Shown here one piece after another: positions 1 through 10,741 of a stretch of 64,000 nt of DNA (position 1 is its first letter; each line of letters starts with the position of its first letter). Source of the stretch: Manis javanica (Eukaryota; Chordata; Mammalia; Pholidota; Manidae); NCBI RefSeq assembly GCF_040802235.1, contig NC_133156.1, positions 146,489,173 through 146,553,172 on the forward strand, read 5' to 3'. Below the pieces are notes generated by a model. The model had not been told where the DNA came from. It saw only the letters and a list, made by a program, of their open reading frames with translations, and did not search any database. Position numbers and translations under genes: made by a program.

Positions 1-3000
1 TAGAAGAAGATATTACATGCAAGCAATAGGGAGTAAAAAGCAGGAGTAGCGGTATTTATATCAGACAAAATAGATTTCAAAACAAAGAAAGCAACAAGAG
101 ACAAAGAAGAACATTACATAATAATAAAGGGGTCAGTCCAACAGGAGGATATAACCATAAATATATATGCACTAATCATAGGAGCATGTGAATATGTAAA
201 ACAAATACTGTCAGAATTAAATGGGGTAATAGATTACAATATATTCATTGTAGGAGACTTTAACACACCACTCACATCAATAGATTAACCAGACAGGAAA
301 CAAATGAGGAAAAAGAGGCACTGAACAATACACTAGACCAGATGGACTTAACAGACATGTACAGAACAGTCCACCCAAAAGCAGCAGGATACACATTTTT
401 CTCAAGTGTACATGGAATGTTCTCCAGAATAGATCACATACTGGGCCACAAAAAGAGCCTCAATAAATTTAAAAAAATAGAAATTGTATCAAGCTGCTTC
501 TCAGACCACAATGATATGAAACTAGAAATAAATTACACAAAGAAAACAAAAAAGCCTACAAACTTGTGGAGTTAAACAACATGCTTCTAAATAATCAATG
601 GATCAATGGTCAAATTAAAACAAAAATCAAGTGATATATGGAGACAAATGAAAATAAACATACAGCAGTCCAATATTTGTGGGATGCTGCAGAGACCTTT
701 CTAAGAGGGAAGTACATAGAAGTACAGGCCTACTTCAAGAAATAAGAACAATCCCAAATAAAGTCTGAACTCACAATTAATAAGACTAGAAACAGAACAA
801 ATGAAACCCAAAATTTATAGAAGGAGGGACATAATAAAGATCAGAGCAGAAATAAATAATATAGAGAAGAATAAAATGAAACTGAGCTGGTTCTTCAAGG
901 AAACAAACAAAATAGACAACCCCCTAGCTAGACTTATCAAGAAAAAAAGAGTGAGTACACATACAAATAAAATCAAAAACAAAGAAGGATTAGTCACAAT
1001 GGATATCACAGAAATACAAAGAATTATTAGAAAATACTATGAAAAATCATATGCCAATAAATTAGACAACCTAGAAGAAATGGACAACTTCCTAGAAAAA
1101 TACAACCTTCCAAGACTGACTCAGGAAGAAACAGAAAATCTTAACCGACCAATCACCACCAATGAAATTGAATTGGTAATCAAAACACTCCCCAAAAAAC
1201 AAAAGTCTAGAACCTGATGGCTTCACAGTTGAATTCTACCAAACATTTTAATAAGAGCTAATACCCATCTTTCTTAAATTATTCCAAAAAGTAGAAGAGG
1301 GACTACTTCCAAATTCATTCGATGAGGTCAGCATCACTCTAATACCAAAACCAGGCAAAGACAATAAAAAAATGAAAATTATACATCAATATCCCTGGTG
1401 AACATAGATGCAAAAATCCTCAACAAAATATTGGCAAACTGAATACAAAAAATATGTCAGAAGGATCACTGTCATGATCAAGTGGATGATTTAGTCCAGG
1501 GATGTAAGGATGGTATAATATTTATAAATCAATCAATAGCATATACCACATTAACCAAAAGGATAAAAACCACCTGAGCATCTCAATAGATGCTGAAAAA
1601 GTATTTGACAAAATTCAACATGCATTCATGATAAAAACTCTAAACAGTATGAGCATAGAATGTACCTACCTAAGATAACAAAAGCCATATGCAACAAACC
1701 CACTGCTAACATCATACTCAATAGCAAAAAGCTGAAAGGTTTTCCTCTGAGATCAGGAACAAGACAAGGGTGTCCATTCTCACCACTTTTATTCAGTATA
1801 GTACTGGAGGTCCTAACCACAGCAATCAGAGAGCACAAAGAGATAAAAGGCACCCAAATTCCAAATTGGTAAGGGAGAAAAACTGTCACTATTTGCAGGT
1901 AAAATGACATTATACATAGAAAAATCCTAAAGACTCCACCAAAAACTATTAGAACTAATAACTGGATTCAGCAAAGCTACAGAATACAAAATTAATACTC
2001 AGAAATCTGCTGCATTTCTGTATACTAACAATGAACTGATAGAAAGAGAAATTAGGAAATCAATTCCACTGACAATTGCATCAAAAAGAATAAAATGCCT
2101 AGGAATAAACCTAACCAAGTAAGTGAAAGACCTGTACTATGAAAACTGTAAGACACTCATGAGAGAGATTAAGGAAGACACAAATAAGTGGATATCTATC
2201 CCATGCTCATGGATGAGAAGAATTAATATTGTCAGAATGGCCATCCTGCCCAAAGCAATTCACAGATTCAGTGCAATCCCTATCAAAATTCCAACAGCAT
2301 TTTTCAATGAACTAACACAAATAGTTCTAAAATTCATATAGAACCACAAAAGATCCTGAATAGCCAAAGCAATCCTGAGAAAGAAGAAAAATGCTGGGGG
2401 TAGTATGCTTCCTGACTTCAAGCTATATTACAAAGCAACACTAATTAAAACAATATGGTTCTGGCACAAGAACATTCCCATAGATTAATGTAACAGAATA
2501 GAGAGCCCAGATATAAACCCATGCACATATGGCAATTAGTATACTATAAAGGATCCATGAATCTTCAATGGGGAAAAAACATTCTCTTCAATAACTGGTG
2601 TTGGGAAAATTGGACAGCTACATGCAAGAGACTGAAATTGGATTACTGTCTAATCCATATATAAAAGTAAACTTGAAATGGATCAAAGACCTTAATGTGA
2701 GACATGAAACCATAAAACTCTTATAAGAAAACATAGACAAAAATCTCTTGAACATAAGTATGAGCAATTTTTTCCTGGACACATCTCTTCAGGCAAGGGA
2801 AACAAAATCAAAAATGAAAAACTGGGACTACATTAAATGCTTCTGTACAGCAAAGGACATCATCAGCAGAACAAAAAAGCATCCTACAGTATGGAAGAAA
2901 ATATTCATAAATGACTCATCTGATAAGGGGTTAACATCCAAAATATATAAAGAACTTATATGCTTAAATGCCCAAAAAACAAATAAACTGATTAAAAAAT

Positions 3001-3560
3001 GGTCAGAAGACCTGACAACACACTTCTCCAAAGAAACAAATGGCCAAAGCAGGCAAATGACAAGATGCTCCACATTCCTAATGATCAGAGAAATGCAAAT
3101 CAAAACCACAATGAGATATCACCTCACACCAGTTAGAAGAGCCACTATCCAAAAGAAAAAAAATGACAAATATTGGTAAGGATGTGGAGAAAAGGGAACC
3201 CTCCTACACTGTTGGTAGCAATGTCAGTTGGTGAAGCTACTGTGGAAAGAGGTATGGAGGTTACTCAAAAAACTAAAAATAGAAATACCATATGACCCAG
3301 TAATTCCACCTAAAGGAATTTACCCAAAGGAAACAAGATCCCCAATTCAAAAAGATATGCACCCCTATGTTTATTGTTGTACTATTTATAATAGCCAAGA
3401 TATGGAAGCAACCTAAGTGTCCATCAATAGATGAATGGATAAAGAAGATGTTGTACATATATACAATGGGATATTATTCAGCCATAAAAAAAGAAATCCT
3501 GCCATTTGCAACAACATGGATGAAATCTAGAGGATATGAAATAAGCCAGGTAGAGAAAGA
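1..3560 (+). pseudogene. L1 ORF2p remnant (endonuclease, reverse transcriptase, C-terminus)
   Basis: ORF2p would nick DNA and reverse-transcribe L1 RNA at the insertion site. The endonuclease C-terminal part is read at 342-575, with SRIDHILGHK and SDHND. A reverse transcriptase block is read at 1660-1872, including [20 protein letters not shown]. The FADD catalytic site near 1893-1905 now reads FAG-K, so the two aspartates are lost. Downstream blocks at 2123-2341, 2748-3179 and 3228-3416 give the C-terminal region, with TLLHCWWQ and WRLLKKLKIEIPYDP. The pieces lie in different frames and are separated by stops. This is a dead copy. Confidence 0.88.
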
Positions 3561-3950
3561 CAAATACCATATGATTTCACTTATTTCTGGAATATAAATA
3601 AAAAGCAAAAACAGAAGGAACAAAACAGCAGTAGACTTGCAGACACTGAGAAGTGATTGGTGGTTACCATGCAGGAGGGGTCGGGGTGGGGAGGTGGGGA
3701 GGTTGAGGGGAATAAACGGGTCCAAAAATTTTCAATTGTAATGTAGGTTGGTCAGGGGAATAGTAGTACAGTATGGAGAATATAGTCAATGATTCTGTAA
3801 TATTTTCCTATGTTTACAGATTGCTGTACTAGTGGGGGTGGGGGGAGGATTTAATAATATGGGTAATTGTTGAACCACTGTGTTGTACACTTGAAATGAT
3901 ATAAGATTGTATGTCAATGATACTTCAAAATAAATAAACACACACAAAAA
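1..3950 (+). mobile_element. L1 LINE, ORF2 plus 3' UTR, runs off the left edge
   Basis: An L1 retrotransposon enters from the left edge already inside the ORF2 endonuclease domain. It continues through reverse transcriptase and the ORF2 C-terminus to a G-rich 3' UTR (about 3600-3900) and an A-rich tail (about 3925-3950). The 3' UTR ends with the wording typical of L1MA-type elements (no match at the first or last base can be asserted by eye). Numerous stops and frameshifts show it is long inactive. Its 5' end lies outside the window, so I cannot say whether it is full length. No convincing target duplication was found after the tail. Confidence 0.9.
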
Positions 3951-4289
3951 GACACCAATCATATATGTAATGAATTTCTAAAATGTGGAACAATTTGAAA
4001 ATTCTTAACTGTGATTAAAAAGATATGATTGGTGGGATAAAGTTGAAGATGTGGTAATAAAGGTGTATTTTCATGTTATAGTCTAAAAAAATGGTTAAAA
4101 GAGAAAGAAAAAACAGACGGTGGTGGTAAAAAAAAAAACAGGCTTATTCTGCTTTAGCAGGTGGAATTGTGATGGGCAAGTATGAAGGTAGAGATAAAGA
4201 TTGGAGGACCATGGCCTGTTGAGAGGAGGAGAAAGTCAGTAGTGAGCATGGTGTTGGGTTTGGAGGGCATTATTTAGGAGAAGATAAAG
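3951..4289. other. No gene seen
   Basis: AT-rich sequence with a short A-run near 4129-4139. Nothing recognisable. Confidence 0.5.
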
Positions 4290-4720
4290 TAGCATAAGTA
4301 GCTATAATTGCTATAAGAAACAAACTCAAACCTCAGTGGCATGGCCCAGGAGTTTATTTCTTATTCACACCCCAGTCCAATGTGGGTCTGCAGTGGGGCT
4401 TTGGTGTAGGGAAGGGGGTGGGGTGTTCTGTTCCACATAGTCATTCAGGGATCCAGGTTCTTTTGACCAACTTCTGCCACTCCCTAGGGCCTTGCTTCCT
4501 CTGCTAGTTCTCTACAGAGGGCCAGCAGGAGAGGAAGACATAGGATTCAGGATCCTGCAGAAGATTCAGGGCCAGGCCTGGGGGTACCAACAGATAACTT
4601 CTACCCATATTCTGGTTGTCAAAACTCAAGCCCCACCTAATCTGATGCAGTCTAGAAAGTGTAGTGGAGCTGAGATCAGAAAGCAGAAAGGAAATGGGTC
4701 TGGCCAATAGACAGAACTGA
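4290..4720 (+). repeat. Old interspersed repeat, family B copy 1 (family name not assigned)
   Basis: This stretch shares a diagnostic order of phrases with 44590-45060 and 46270-46680: a CTCAGTGGC block followed by an AGTTTATTTCT-like block, then a CATTCAGGGATCCAGG-like block, then a region ending with AGGAAATGGGTCTGG. I recognise the pattern as a common old mammalian repeat but cannot name the family safely. Confidence 0.55.
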
Positions 4721-5399
4721 CTTTGCCACAAAATGTTTCAGAGGTAAAATCATCAGGGCCTCATAATTGATTCCATGTGGAGAAAGGGGAAAACTTCCAT
4801 GTTCCCACCCAGGAGCCTGGGGGGCAGGACTCTTAGATTGAACACAGTAACCACTGCCTCAGCAAGTAACGATGGGTCTATTTTAAAAGCACCCAGGGAA
4901 CACTTAACAAGGGTTTTACTGAGTGACCTTCATTCCATTTATACGAGCAATGCTTCCTTTATACATACATATAAATGGATATAAATCTGCCACTTAAAAT
5001 GAACACCTGAATGTGAAACACGAGCATTCTCGTTTGTCACAATTTCACTCTTATCTAGCAAAGGTCCCTTTGCTTCTGTATTTGTCCTTGTGCTTGGTTT
5101 CAACCTTTACAACCAGCAGCACTGACTGGGTGTCAGCATCTACCCTGGACCTCCCACTGTCGCTGCCATCCCAGATGCCTCCTACAGCTGAGGCCAGCCC
5201 TAGGCGGCTACACCCCTCTCCAAATGGGGTCACTGGCAGCCCAGTCCAACCCCTGTTACCACAGCCTGTGGTGCCAGAAAGCTGTGGCTCTGTACCAGGA
5301 AGCAGTTCTGGATAAACAAACCCAGACTGCCCATCTCAGGGGGTTTGCTGACATTTGCCCCTCTTTAGGACTTTAATCAGGGCACACAGCCCATTCTCA
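4721..5399. other. No gene seen
   Basis: A 100-codon open stretch at 5013-5315 begins with a hydrophobic run, but it matches no family I know and has no supporting context. I do not call it a gene. Confidence 0.4.
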
Positions 5400-5600
5400 A
5401 ACTCAGATCTGTTTCTTTGGTTAAGAACAGTGGCTGTGGAGCCTGTGTCCTTTGCAGTTGCGCTGCATTTCCTGACTGGGACCTTGGGCAAGCTGATCCA
5501 CCTTGATGGCCTCCATTTCCTCATCTGCAGAATGGGAACAACAGCTGTAATTTAAGTTTAGGATTTTGTGAACATTGAAAGGATCAATACCATGATGGCC
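5400..5600 (-). repeat. MIR SINE, antisense
   Basis: The plus strand reads GACCTTGGGCAAG, then CCATTTCCTCATCTGCAGAATGGG, written here as its two recognisable halves (CCATTTCCTCATCTG and CAGAATGGG). This is the reverse complement of the conserved MIR core. MIR elements are ancient tRNA-derived SINEs shared by mammals. No target duplication can be expected to survive. Confidence 0.75.
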
Positions 5601-6018
5601 TAACCGGAGTGACCAGCCTAACAGAGCACCGGCCCTACACATGTTTGCAATGTTATTTCACTGAGGTTCCTAAGGAAGTTGGAATTCTCTTTGCATCTTT
5701 GTTCCCCTGCTTATCTCCCCCTCTTATTGAGGAGGCAGGAGGCACACTGCTCCCTGCTTTCTGCTCTTAGTCAGGCTCCAACTACCCCACTGAAGGAAGA
5801 GAATAGCTTATTGCTCCGCAGGTCTCAGGAGCCAATTATTTTTTCTATTTCTCTAACTTCTCCTAGGTGTCTGTTTTGTCTATGGTGCACACTGGGACTT
5901 TTGGGAGTGGGCTCAAGGCATCTCTACTTCCAATCATCTCTTAAGCCATTACTGGAGTCCTGAGCTTCTGTCCCTGACATTTAACAACCAGGGAAAAAAG
6001 CAGTCTGGAGACACCAGG
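5601..6018. other. No gene seen
   Basis: Mixed-composition sequence. Only short uninformative open stretches; nothing recognised. Confidence 0.4.
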
Positions 6019-6480
6019 GAAGTGGGTGTGTGGATCACCCAGGGGGTGGGGGTGAGTGGATCACTCAGGAGAGGGGGTGGGTAGATCACCCAGGGGATGG
6101 GGGTGAGTGAATCCCCCAGGGGAGCAGGTGTGTGGATCTCCCAGAGGGTGGGGATGAGTGAATCACCCAGGGGAAGGGGTGTGTGGATCACCCAGGGGGT
6201 GGGGGTGAGTGGATCACCCGGGGGAGGGGGTGAGTGGATCACCCAGGAGAGCAAGTGGGTGGATCGCCCAGGGGGTGGGGGTGAGTGGATCGCCGGGGGG
6301 AGGGGTGGGTGGATCTCCCAGGGGGTGAGGGTGAGTGGGTCACCCAAGGGGAAGGGTGGGTGGATCACCCAGGGGGTGGGGGTGAGTGGGTCACCCAGGC
6401 GGGAAGTGAGGAGATCACTGAGGGGTGGGGTGGAGGGACCACCCAGGTAGGGGGTGGCTGGATTGCCCAGAGGAGGGACC
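6019..6480. repeat. G-rich minisatellite, about 18 units of 24-28 bp
   Basis: A tandem array of units like GTGAGTGGATCACCCAGGGG, nearly all carrying GATC or a one-base variant. Two unit subtypes alternate, one ending in GGGGGTGGG and one in GGGGAGGGG-like sequence, giving a higher-order period near 50 bp. The plus strand is strongly G-rich with many runs of three to six G. The array explains the proline-rich and glycine-rich open frames on both strands here (5949-6368 minus, 6097-6450 plus), which are not genes. Confidence 0.93.
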
Positions 6481-6699
6481 AGCCTGAGCGCCAGGCAAGG
6501 AGCTTCTCGTTTGTGTTGTGAATTAGCTGTATGGTTTTCTTAATCTGTTTAAATTTCTGAGTGGATTGAAGATGTGTGTTGTCATTTTTCAAGGCCCTAT
6601 TCAATAAAATATGTGGATAATTATTCCACTGGGGAAACTGGCTCCAGTCCACCAATGCCTAAAAATAGTGGGTGTCCAGACCTGTGGATTCTTTTCTCA

Positions 6700-7480
6700 T
6701 GACCAAGAGGCCTGGCAGGCGCAGCCAGGCGGCGCGGGGGGCGGCGGCCCTTGCGAGGCGCGGACGGGGCAGCCCGGAGAGACCAGAGCGCAGGGCCCCG
6801 GCCCGCGAAGTCCGCGCCACCGGAGAGGCTCCCGTGCGCGGTGCCTGGGAGCCTACCCGGCCGCCAACCGCAGCTCCGCAGGAAGGCGCCTCTCTTCTGA
6901 CTTTGAGCAGCGGTGGCCAGAGCCCGGCGGCCGCGGGGGCCGCGCAGGGAGGCCAAATCCCGGAGACACAGGTGCCCCCCCGACCGTGGGCGCGCGGCCG
7001 GGCGGCCGGGGGTCCGATCAGGAACCGGCACCACGGGGCGTCGCTGACGGAGCGCCGGTTGCGAAAAGGCCCGAGTTCCACCGCAGACATGCTGCCGAGG
7101 GCCCGAGCTGCCGAGGGCCCCGAAGGGAGCGGGCGTCCCGCTGCCGGATCCCCCTGGGCGCCCCCCAGCGGAGAGCGGCAGGGTTCGCCTCCAGAAGCCT
7201 CGGCGCCGCGCCCGGAACGTGTCGCTGCAAGCGAGCCGGCCGGGACCCCGGATCCGGTCCCGGTTCCGATGCATTTCCAGAGCTGGGCATTCCGGGGTAC
7301 CGGGGAAACACGACGCCCCCACCCAGAGCTGGGAGGAGGCTCCCGACGCCGTCTCCACAGGGCTTCTGCCTGTCCGTGCACGGCCAGTGCGGACCCCACG
7401 CTCCCCCGAGGAGGGCGTGGAGGAAGACCCCCACCCACAGGAGGCCCCCTGGACCAGGGGCGAGGCCATCCTGCTGGAAA
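6700..7480. promoter_or_regulatory. CpG island
   Basis: A sharp rise in G+C with densely packed CpG dinucleotides (for example GGCGGCGCGGGG, GCGCGCGG, CGGCCGGGACC). The flanks on both sides are ordinary and CpG-poor. CpG islands usually mark promoters and first exons that are unmethylated in the germ line. Long overlapping open frames occur on both strands (6611-7537 plus, 6672-7595 plus, 6621-7499 minus). That is expected where stop codons are rare because of base composition, and none resembles a known protein. No TATA box or clear splice donor was identified, so transcript direction is unknown. Confidence 0.8.
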
Positions 7481-9869
7481 GAACACGCCGGCCCCACACA
7501 TGCGTGTTTGGCCTGTGCTATATTGCCCAACATTTAAAAAGTTAAGTCACACAAGAAGAGAGAGTGACGTAGCCAAGTCACGCCGTGGCTCTTAAGAATC
7601 TGCTGGGATGTGGTGATGTCATGTCAAATAGCACCTCGCTGGCCGAAGCCATGCCGACCTCAGGGAGAGGATGGGATGGCTGATCCTCAGACAGAGGACA
7701 GAAAACAGCTGGGAATTACGGGAAGCCCCAGTACCATCTCTGACCATACCGCTGAACAAAGGATGCCACCTCACATGCGCCATGCCCCTGGCCTCTCCAC
7801 ATGTCGCCGCCGCCCCCTAGGCTCACAGACCGTACTGCTGTGGACCAACCTGGTGCTAGAGTTCACAGTCCCTGGGCCTATTTATTGCCTCGGTTTGGCT
7901 AACTTTAAAAACACCCATTAACAAGTCCATTTCTTTTTACTATAAAAATATTGAAGACTAATGGATGTTCTGACCCCAATATGCCTGGAAACAAGACAAA
8001 AATCATCTCAGAATTGTCAAGCTTTGCTTTGTCTTTGAGGCTGAGTCTTTCTTGGGTCTTCCGTGGATAAATGCGTCCCCTTGTGTATTCAAGTATTGAA
8101 CAAACGGACATGGAGTCCCTCCTCCCACGTGATGGGCACAGGAGGGAGGGCAGGGGACCAGCCTGTGTGGTGCCTCCCATGCGCTCAGATGAGGACTCAG
8201 AGTCACGCTGATGGGAGTCAGACACCTACGTCTGTCCCCAGGAAAGGTCCCGCTAAACCCCCACCAAGAAAATGTCAAATCCTTAGTGCAAGTGCTGCTC
8301 TGGGTAAAAATCTCAGCGTGACCAACGATGTGCTTGCTCAGTGGTTGGTGCATGAGCTATTTCAGAAGGATGAGAACTTGGTGTTCCCCACCCATCCTTC
8401 TGAAGTAAAAGGGTTTTTCTAAGGAACAGAAATAGCAGAATAGAAGCACTGTTGGCACACACCACCATGTACGTTGTACCAATACGCTGTTTTTCACTGT
8501 TGGTGTCAGGTCGTTGTAGGCTTACTCACTTATGTTCCTGCACAGGCTTCCTCCCGCTGGAGACAGGGAGAGTGCCAATCCTGTCCACTCTCGTATGGCA
8601 GAGCTCAGCAAAGAGCCTGGCTGAGAGCAGTGTCCCCCACACTAAATAAAATGAACTGACACTCCAGCGCCTCCCCAGAGTACCTCCACCTCCAAACCAG
8701 CCTTACTTCCAACCACTCTTGGACTTGCTGAAACCCAAGGTCTCAGCATTTTTTGCTCAGAGCCCCTGACAGATCCATGGGCTGGCCTGTCTCTGACCTG
8801 CAGTTCAGGAGGCACCAATTTTCTGGAAGTTTCTTTGTCTTTGCCACTCCCAGTGCAATTCAAACATTCCAGACCCAGGGGCGTTTTTGACCTTTGTAGA
8901 GCTTTCCTGGTCACATCAACCTAAAGTGATAGAATTATGAGGTAAAACTTTACAGTCATTGTGGAAATCAGTGCAGTGATTTTGAAAATGAATGATGGGC
9001 TAGTCTCATCACCTGGAATTAGGTAATTCTTGCTGTTTGATTTTTTTACTGAGTGGCCCAATTGGACTATACAGGCTTTGACACCACAGAAGTCATAACC
9101 TCCTCAGAATCTGAGCCCTTTCCTGGCCCCAGCCCCTCGGCCTGCAGGCAGGAGGCGCTCAGCACACACCTGTGTGATGGTTCTCCTGCCCTCTGGCTCC
9201 TTGGTAATTCCCTGGGCAGGGAAGGGAAGTCCTAGGCTCCAAGAGACAACTCCAGCGCGGGGGAAGACGCTTTCCTAACAGCAACTGGGTATACATAGGA
9301 CTTTTAAAAGAATGACTAAAGTTCCCAAGTAACGTGGGACAGACACTATTTACCTCCAGGTGCTCCAGGTGGTGAAAGGAGGAGTCTGAGGAAAGAAACA
9401 CATGCAAATCTGAAAACATTTAAGGAGTAATAACCACTCCATAAGGTTGCCAGGCTCTTTGAAGCCTGCCACTGTCTGGAAGACCCCCGTGCAGGGGAGC
9501 AGAGAGAGAGGCTTTTCACGTTGGTTTGAAAATCTAAGCAACAATTTGGGAAAAATTAAAAGATTGAAATGGGTCACTTACTTCATGAGCTCAACACAAC
9601 TGCTCACATTCTGAATAATCTGGGTTCTAAAACTGTCAAAGAAAATGTCATCTCAAGTAAAAGGAGATAACTCAATTTAGTTTTCCTTTGTCTTTGGCTC
9701 AATCAAATAATCTTCCTAAAATTCACTTCTAGATCTTTTGAATGGAACATGAGCTTTTTAATTGGAACACTACATTTTTTTCATAAAGTTAGAGTGATCT
9801 TGGCTAAGTTTTTTTCCCCAAAGGATCTGTCTCTTTTCAGGACAACACACTCAGCATATTATAGAGACA
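7481..9869. other. No gene seen between CpG island and provirus
   Basis: Mixed-composition sequence with several open stretches of 60-120 codons, none recognisable. If the CpG island drives a transcript rightwards, exons could lie here, but I see no supportable one. Confidence 0.4.
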
Positions 9870-9875
9870 TGGATC
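9870..9875. repeat. Target-site duplication, left copy (TGGATC)
   Basis: Six bases directly outside the 3' LTR that match 19254-19259 exactly. A 6-bp duplication is the size made by betaretroviral integrases. Confidence 0.92.
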
Positions 9876-10413
9876 TGTCCCTACCCGCAGGACTATCAAC
9901 GGGGGTCGACGACCTGGAGGAGAGAATGAAGGGGCAAGAGACACAAAGAACGGACAGCAAGACAGGATGTCTGATCAAGCTGACCAATTTTATTTTCTCA
10001 GGCTCAATTTATATAGGTTGTGATGAAAATATATGTAAAGAGGTGATTGGTCTTCAGTTAGCGCCGGCGGGAAGGTGTAGACAGGTGATTGGGTTTCAGG
10101 TGGCACCGGCGGGAACCGAGGACCCAGAAGAGAAGCAGGAAGTTCGCCATCTTGTGGGTGGGGGCCCTTGAGAGGGAGGTTTAAGGATGGGGCTTTCCCC
10201 TGGGGCAGCGGGTGTTCTTGAGAAGCAGGGGTTTGGCAGCGTTAGAAGGCCAGTGGAAAGAACAGAGGAGGAAACATTACTTAGTAATCTGACTGCAAGA
10301 TCTATATTGATTTGGCTAGGAGAGCAACTCTGCCTTACTGCAGAAATGATTGCTGTTGTCTTAAGACTTACATAACTAGTATTGCTTAAAAGTCCATAGG
10401 CTCGCTCCCAGCA
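9876..10413 (-). repeat. 3' LTR of the class II provirus (538 bp)
   Basis: On the minus strand it begins TGCTGGGAGC directly after the polypurine tract and ends GGGACA before the target duplication, so it has TG...CA ends. It carries a TATATAAAT box (10006-10017) and an AATAAA signal (9989-9994) close to the expected cap site, implying a short R region. U3 contains two related units of about 40 bp (10041-10082 and 10083-10122), each with a CCAAT-like sequence on the minus strand. Confidence 0.94.
10041..10122 (-). promoter_or_regulatory. U3 direct repeat, candidate enhancer
   Basis: Two adjacent units, 10041-10082 and 10083-10122, both start AGGTGATTGG and carry CCGGCGGGAA. Read on the minus strand each gives a CCAAT motif. 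The 5' LTR has the same pair near 18883-18960. Direct repeats upstream of the TATA box are the usual form of retroviral enhancers. The role is inferred from position. Confidence 0.6.
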
Positions 10414-10428
10414 TCTCCCCCTTTCTTT
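10414..10428 (-). promoter_or_regulatory. Polypurine tract
   Basis: The minus strand reads AAAGAAAGGGGGAGA immediately before the TG that opens the 3' LTR. This all-purine run primes plus-strand DNA synthesis in retroviruses. Confidence 0.92.
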
Positions 10429-10741
10429 ATTAAAAATTAAAATGATTTTGGTTGAGCAGGCTAAGGGGCAGGAACAGGGGCCTGATCCTCAGTGGATATC
10501 TGGTGCATGAAGAGGACTCTTAGTCTTACAGGCTCTGCTGAAGAGAAAGAGTTTCTCTATTAAGCACAAGGTGTCTTTTTCCTGAGGAGAGGAGAATGCA
10601 GGACACAAACCTCTATGCAATCAGGTATGTCCCTCAAGGAACCCAGGGCAGGCGTTAGCCTTTCCTTTGCAGTGCTTTGCCTCGCATCCACCTTAGTACT
10701 CAACTGGCACTCAAAGACTCCTGGGAGGGTTGCGCTGGTGC
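10429..10741 (-). other. Provirus 3' untranslated region between env and PPT
   Basis: About 310 bases without a recognisable reading frame. In type D simian retroviruses the constitutive RNA export element (CTE) sits in this position. I could not show the CTE fold by eye, so this is a positional guess. Confidence 0.5.

Noticed and set aside
5949-6450. Proline- and glycine-rich open frames
   Set aside because: They are translations of the minisatellite on either strand.
6611-7595. Open frames of about 280-308 codons on both strands
   Set aside because: They overlap each other in several frames within a CpG island where stop codons are rare, and none resembles a known protein.
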